Shown: positions 58,953 to 64,000 of the stretch, piece by piece
How the letters are laid out: each line of letters opens with the position of its first letter
How positions within the stretch are numbered: position 1 is the stretch's first letter
The notes under the pieces: model-generated
What the model was told of the DNA's origin: nothing
Seen by the model: only the letters and a program-made list of their open reading frames with translations
Database searches by the model: none
Translations under genes and position numbers: made by a program
Origin: Otatea glauca
Taxonomy: Eukaryota; Streptophyta; Magnoliopsida; Poales; Poaceae
NCBI GenBank assembly: GCA_036346275.1
Contig: CM070730.1
Coordinates: 46,484,918-46,548,917 of the forward strand
Direction: 5' to 3'
Length of the DNA stretch: 64,000 nucleotides

Positions 58953-60299
58953 TGTTATGCCCTTGAGGCAATCATTTAGATGATTGTAACATGACTATGT
59001 TTATGAATAATAATATGATTATTGGTCCAATGAATGTATATCATTGTATTGATCAACAAGTATGTGACTTGATTATGAAGCTCTTTACTTAATGATGTAA
59101 TTCGATAAATATCTCTGATCGGATATAATCGTATAGGACTACGATGAATAGATCAGCACATGTAGTGATCGATGATCATGCTTCATAGATCATGGGATAT
59201 GGAGATATCATCTCTACATTGTGGACCATGTTGAAGAACATGGGTTAGATAGACCCGCTATGGGACATCTGCGAGAATGTTTCATTCTTATGTGTCATCA
59301 TGTATCTCATACCTAGAAGATGTATGATCCTTAGACACGAGATTGTCATATTCCCTACATGTGTAATAGTTTTCCTTGGGGCTATCAAACACTACTTCCT
59401 AACCGGATAGTTATAAAGGTAGCTTTCATGTTTACTATGAAACGTGCGAGAGGAAGTGAGCATCAAGATGGAATTTGCCACTCCAATGAAACGGAGATAT
59501 ATGACAAGGCCACTCGTGTGATATGATTAAGAAAGTGCATGGCCATGCCGTGATTGAGGAGTCAATCACAACTTATTAATATATCACGGATACGAGAGAT
59601 GGATTGAATCATCAAAGGATGACATGCTTCTCGCCTTGAGATCAATCTTCATATACTTGGCAAAGGGATTATTACATGAGTTCTTTTGATAGGTTACTCG
59701 ATTTGATCACAAGATGTTTGGGAGTTGGCATACTTTGCAAGAAGCCGCTACCAACTATTGGATTGAAAAGGAGTTTTCCAATCCATGTCCAAACGTATGT
59801 GAACCCGCAGGTCACACACTTAATGGTGGGACGCATTAATTTGGATTGGATCCGTAATTAATGAACCTCGTGGGCTTAGCATCTTTGGTGGGCCCTGGTT
59901 TAGGGTTTCATCTCGTGGCTATATAAGGAGGGGAGGAGGAGGGAGGTGTGTGCTTTCCACGGTTTAGGTTTGATTCACTTGAAACCCTAGCCTCCTGCTC
60001 TCGCCGCGCCGCCGAGCGACTAGGTGCTTGCACACGACGCACGCGGCTCCATCATCTCGGACGTGTGGACTCATGCGGTGACGCTGCGGCGATGCGGCGT
60101 GGGAGGACGATCCACGGCGGCGAGGACGATCCACTACATCGACGCAACGATCGCGGCGAGGACGAACCACTACATCGACGCGAAGGATTCCGCAATGCGC
60201 GTCTAGTGGTAATCTTATCTATGATCCTTCTTGCGAGTAGCTTTACGGTTGCGCGGTAGTTTTGTTTTGTGCTAGCGTAGCATACCGCGCTTCCCTTCA
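58953..60299 (+). mobile_element. BARE/Angela-like copia LTR, about 1.35 kb, nested
   Basis: It begins TGTTATGCCCTTGAGGCAATC, close in form to the start of Triticeae BARE/Angela LTRs, and ends CTTCCCTTCA before a primer-like site. A TATA box lies at 59920. The left 5-bp flank is GTTAG. There is no 3' LTR of this element in the window, so its right part is lost. Confidence 0.75.
59919..59926 (+). promoter_or_regulatory. TATA box of the BARE-like LTR
   Basis: CTATATAAGG context, followed by a GGGAGGAGGA purine stretch and a leader. Confidence 0.6.
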
Positions 60300-60301
60300 A
60301 A

Positions 60302-60313
60302 TGGTATCGAGCC
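60302..60313 (+). other. Altered primer-binding site
   Basis: TGGTATCGAGCC directly after the LTR. The canonical TGGTATCAGAGCC has two more bases (AG), so priming by initiator tRNA-Met would be weakened. Confidence 0.7.
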
Positions 60314-61882
60314 ATCTCGTATAGTTTTGTGATCGGATGTTGCACATATGATGTGTGAGGTTAGTAGATTGGATCTATTACATGTTCACCAGTTCATGTG
60401 ATGAATTGGTGACGGCGACCATCGATGAGATCGATCAATTTAGGGTTTGAGGAAAGTGCAAACCGACCCAATCTTGATTTGGGTGAGTCCGCTCATGGTA
60501 CGACGTTACCCTTACGGCCGGGTTACCGCCATCGTGGTTTCAAACGTATCCATATGGGACCAAGCCAATCGATCGAGTTGGATTGGGTCAACTGTTGATC
60601 CATGGTAAGCGCAAACAGATTCAATATTGATTTGGGTGAGTCCGCTCATGGTACGACGCTGCCCTTACCGGTCGGGTTACCGCCATCGTGGTTTCAAACG
60701 TATCCATATGGGACCAAGCCAATTATATTAGATCGGATTGGGTCAATCTGTTGATCCGTGGAAATTTTGAGGTGTTTTCCCATGGCGGAGGATTCTGCTT
60801 GGGCGCCGCCTCGGACCCGAGTCGTAGGGTTGCTTTTGTTTAACTCGTTTTTGCAGGGAATTATGTGAAATAGTATGGCCTATGTGTATGTGATGCATGT
60901 AATTTCCACATGGCCTGCGTGCCGTGTTAAGCCATAAGGCTATTTAAATTGTATAACAACCTGCGTGTCGACTTGTGATGCTTCAAACCCTCATGTAAAA
61001 TTCATTATCAAAAGTTGTAAGGAGTTGCATCCATAATGATGAAGACGATGGCTAGGTGAACAAATCAAGCAAGGTGGCTAGGTGAACAACCAAGCATGAT
61101 GATGGAGATCTTAATGCTAAGGGCCATGCTATTTCACAGCTTATTTTGATTTTCTGTGGATGTGTGTTTTATCCTTGCTATTTTCTTTATGCTCATTGCA
61201 TGTGATGCTATGTTCATAGTAATCTTTGTTCATCCTTATAGTTAAAAATCTTAAATCAAATTGTCCATCCAATTGTTGCACCTATCAAGAATTTAGATCG
61301 TTATTGATATGACTGCCAAAGTAGTATATCAATGGCTATCTCAATAGATGATAGGGATGTGTTGGACACATCACGCATAACAATGGCGATTTAAACGAGC
61401 TATCAAAACGGTTTTGGGCTTGAGGACATAAGTGGTTGGGATTTGATTTCAGATAATGAAGGAACCTATACAAGACAATTGGTGTCTAGGAAAACACACA
61501 TGAGGCAGGTTTCTTAATTGGCACCCGAATACGGAAGTGCTCCTCCTCATGTGAGCCCTTGGGGCAAAGTTGACTGGCCATGAGTCAAGTTGATGGAGGC
61601 ATTCATTACTTGTTTTCATACTCAACAAACAAGAGTTACATATGATGTAATTAGCAAAGGTGTTGCTTACCTATGTCATTAAATTTCTAGCAGTGATGCC
61701 AAAGCTCACTAGTGTTTAATGAATATGGATCTTGAATACTCACTATGTGTCTATAAAAGGACATAAAATAGGAGTGTCTTTAATTAAAAAGTTTAATAAA
61801 AGTTTTACATAAACATAGTGCTTAGAATCTTTGCATGTTTTTGTTGTAGTTCAATGGCACCTTCTCCTACTCCTGCTACACC
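60314..61882 (+). mobile_element. BARE-like leader with 153-bp tandem duplication, and gag start
   Basis: The block about 60450-60602 repeats at about 60603-60762 (shared GGGTGAGTCCGCTCATGGTA at 60481 and 60634). The rest is AT-rich leader. A possible gag start ATG at 61854 (MAPSPTPATPRRQ) is cut within 10 codons by the 1.41-kb unit. No other coding region. Confidence 0.65.
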
Positions 61883-62750
61883 TCGTCGACAACATATGGA
61901 GCATAAAGCAGCTAAGTCGCTTTTTATTCAATTATGTCATTATAAATAAAATTGTTGACTTTCCTGACTTGCTACTTAGTTGACCCACAACTAAGCGAAG
62001 AAGTCGGGGCTACACTAATAGTGTGCGATTCGCACATCTTTTCTCGAGTTGTATTTTTTTCTTTTGCTTAACGATTGCAAGTGAATCCGAGTGCGATAAC
62101 TCCAAGTTGTGAAGCTCTGACCCCATGAACGCGAACTTTAGTCACCCAAAACACGTGCTCAGGAAAAGAGCCATGAGCCGACTCCCAACGCCGGAGGCTA
62201 GACTAGTCAGGCAGAGTGCTTAAACAAAAGAGTCAAACCACTCGGATGAATTCAAAATCAATAAGGAAAAGAGTAAAAACTCTAAAATTATATACACACT
62301 AGTCGGACATCACATCCGAGTGAATTGTTTTACATTGCCTAAGTTACGCATATACATGATTTCGTGGCTACTAAATTTAGATACGACGTGTGTGACCTAA
62401 CGCTTCAACGGCGACATCAAGAACCTGCGATTTAATGAATTTAAAGGAGCGCGCTGAATTTTGCCTTGAGCGAGAAAAACATTTTGACTTCGTGATATCG
62501 TTTGGGATACAAGATGTCCCAAGATGAGCCGATCGCCATAATTCCAATAATGGGGCTAGGAACCACTCGTAAAGTTTAACGCGTGGAACTCTATTGAGTC
62601 CTTCACGATCTCTTTGCCTACAACAGGCACAACATCAGTAAAGGAAAACTAGTCGGAAGCGCATAAAGAATCGAAACACTCGGCGTGAAGCATGACTCGG
62701 TTGGCTGCAACTGGGAAGGAGGCAACTCGATCGCAAAGGACTGGGGCTCT

Positions 62751-63292
62751 TGTGGAATATAAGAACCCGGTACCCTCATGACAAGCCCATGTGGGAGGCC
62801 GGAAGATACTCCCGCGTCGAGCCCCTGCATGCGTGCGCAAGGGGACATACCCTAAAGGAAGTTGAACTTATATTTAGATATGATAGATACGGTTGTAATC
62901 CGAGTCGTTAATAGGGTAGATAAAGATGTAAACTCTATCCTATTAACTGACTAGAATCTTGTAACCGATCGGAATCTCCAAACCGATTAGGACTCTGTAA
63001 GCCGCCCCACCCCCGCTATATAAGGGAGAGGGCGGGCAACAACATAGGGATCGGATGATCCAAGCATAGAGCGATCAAGCTATAGAGCATAGCACACCTC
63101 ATATCGCCCAGAGCATATTGCGCTTTGAGCAATCTTAGATCCAAGAGATCTGCATAATCCTAGCACACAGGACTAGGGTATTATCTCCTCCGCCAGAGCC
63201 TGAACCTGTCTAAACAACTTGTCTTGTGTGACCTTCGAGTTTGAGATCTAGCGCCTACCCCATAAATTTATTGCCTTCTACAAAAGTCGACA
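62751..63292 (+). mobile_element. LTR of unit B', 542 bp
   Basis: Starts TGTGGAATATAAGAACCCGG and ends AAAAGTCGACA. The TATA box is at 63017-63024. The upstream purine tract is slightly decayed (AAAGGACTGGGGCTCT). Confidence 0.7.
63017..63024 (+). promoter_or_regulatory. TATA box of unit B' LTR
   Basis: TATATAAG in the same context as 7644-7651. Confidence 0.55.
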
Positions 63293-63293
63293 A

Positions 63294-64000
63294 TGATAAA
63301 TCAAAATTTGCATTAAGTGATAAATGAGCCCGAAGGACCTTGTATGCTCTTCTAGATTCCCCAAAGTGTTGAGTAGGTTGAACTCTAGTTTTTCCTTTTG
63401 ATCCTTAGAGTGGCTATTCTTCTATTTTTGAAACTAAAGCTAAGTGTTGCACTTGTCAAATCTTGCTAAAAATGAAATATTCAAAACTAAGCTCGTATTT
63501 GCACTTGGACATGTCTTAGTTTAGTCATCTTCTGAAATTGACAAGCTTGGTGTAATATCCTTCCATTTTGATCAATTGGATAATCTTCAAAGCTCTTTCG
63601 ATTGCATTTCATGCATACATAAAAAAAATTGATGCCTATATTGCCAAAAGGGGGAGAAAACGTAGAAAAGGCATCACTAAAAAGATAAAAATGTGAATGC
63701 TTATTTGGTTATTATGATCTTTGTAAAACAATGCTGCTACTTCTGTTGGATCATAATCTCATAATCACATTTGACATGTTTAGTTGGATTTTAGAGTTTT
63801 TGTTGAAAACTTGCTTTTTCTTAAATTTAACTCTAAAATCTAAATTCCTCTTCGTCAACTTGGCCATGGTTCTAATTTCTATCTTTGGACCAAGTTTGAC
63901 TTTACAACTAAAAATTGCTTTCTTCTTCATTTTCTTCAAACTCAAATTTATGCCTTTTTGTGTGGTTTGTCAATATACTCAATAAGGGGGAGATTGAAAG
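63294..64000 (+). mobile_element. SIRE-like copia 3' region, PPT and start of 3' LTR
   Basis: 63294-63983 matches 1343-2026 in inverse orientation (3' non-coding). The PPT AAGGGGGAGAT is at 63984-63994, and TGAAAG at 63995 starts the 3' LTR. It shows that the element begun at 53037 is bounded on both sides, about 11 kb of it visible with its insertions. Confidence 0.85.

Larger units (their letters stand above)
61883..63293 (+). mobile_element. 1.41-kb gypsy-type unit B', second copy
   Basis: It aligns end to end with 6499-7920 in the same orientation, with scattered substitutions and small indels. The LTR-like part is 62751-63292. It is inserted in, or recombined with, the BARE-like gag start on its left and the SIRE 3' region on its right. 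Confidence 0.7.

Noticed and set aside
1..64000. tRNA, rRNA or organelle-derived genes
   Set aside because: No cloverleaf, rRNA or chloroplast/mitochondrial gene sequence was noticed. Only tRNA-complementary primer sites are present.

Overview
This window is a nest of transposable elements from a grass (Poaceae) nuclear genome. No intact host gene is visible. The grass assignment is inference from the element set: CACTA elements carrying a TNP2 transposase plus a second gene with a Ulp1-like domain, a SIRE/Maximus-type Ty1/copia element, a BARE/Angela-like copia LTR, a Tekay/Del-like chromovirus integrase, and a captured fragment of plant CSTF77. I cannot name the species.

Layout. 1-2912 is the 3' end of a copia element on the minus strand (LTR 1-1331, PPT, 3' non-coding). 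From 2913 the window is built mainly of pieces of one Ty3/gypsy family with unusually long LTRs. The LTR ends are TGTAACATCC and GGGTCGTTACA, and the one apparently full copy, 41373-46832, is about 5.46 kb. Minus-strand pieces of this LTR lie at 2913-6073, 7921-10881, 17790-18385, 18561-20272, 35592-39426, 39427-39742, 41373-46832, 46833-49859 and 49860-51058. A plus-strand piece lies at 51059-52131. Coding remains of gypsy elements are a pol fragment (integrase plus partial chromodomain, 16180-17789), a gag fragment (39740-40821) and a gag zinc-knuckle scrap (52955-53036). Between 10882 and 16100 are small non-coding elements: a hAT-like MITE with a perfect 8-bp target duplication, a threefold dispersed repeat and a possible Helitron remnant.

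20273-35591 is a CACTA complex. A clear element runs from 22534 to 35041 with 13-bp perfect inverted termini. It encodes, on the minus strand, a broken TNP2 transposase (30129-33352) and a broken second protein with a transposase_24-like N-terminus, a DUF8039-like domain and a C48/Ulp1-like peptidase (23690-26641). It sits beside or inside pieces of another CACTA (20273-22533 and 35042-35591). The left piece carries a captured fragment of CSTF77, an mRNA 3'-end processing factor, with its introns. Two near-identical double-hairpin modules stand in front of the two CACTA genes.

53037-64000 is a plus-strand SIRE-like copia element: 5' LTR, PBS, gag, protease, integrase, then PPT and the first bases of the 3' LTR. 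Its reverse-transcriptase region is replaced by the 5' part of a BARE-like copia (58953-61882) and by a 1.41-kb gypsy-type unit (61883-63293). A second copy of that unit sits at 6499-7920.

All coding regions carry stops or frameshifts, so nothing here looks autonomous now. Main points for follow-up: the CSTF77 capture, the twin hairpin modules, the 10.44-kb-spaced duplication with a shared chimeric junction, and the 1.41-kb unit that starts and ends at the same points in both copies.
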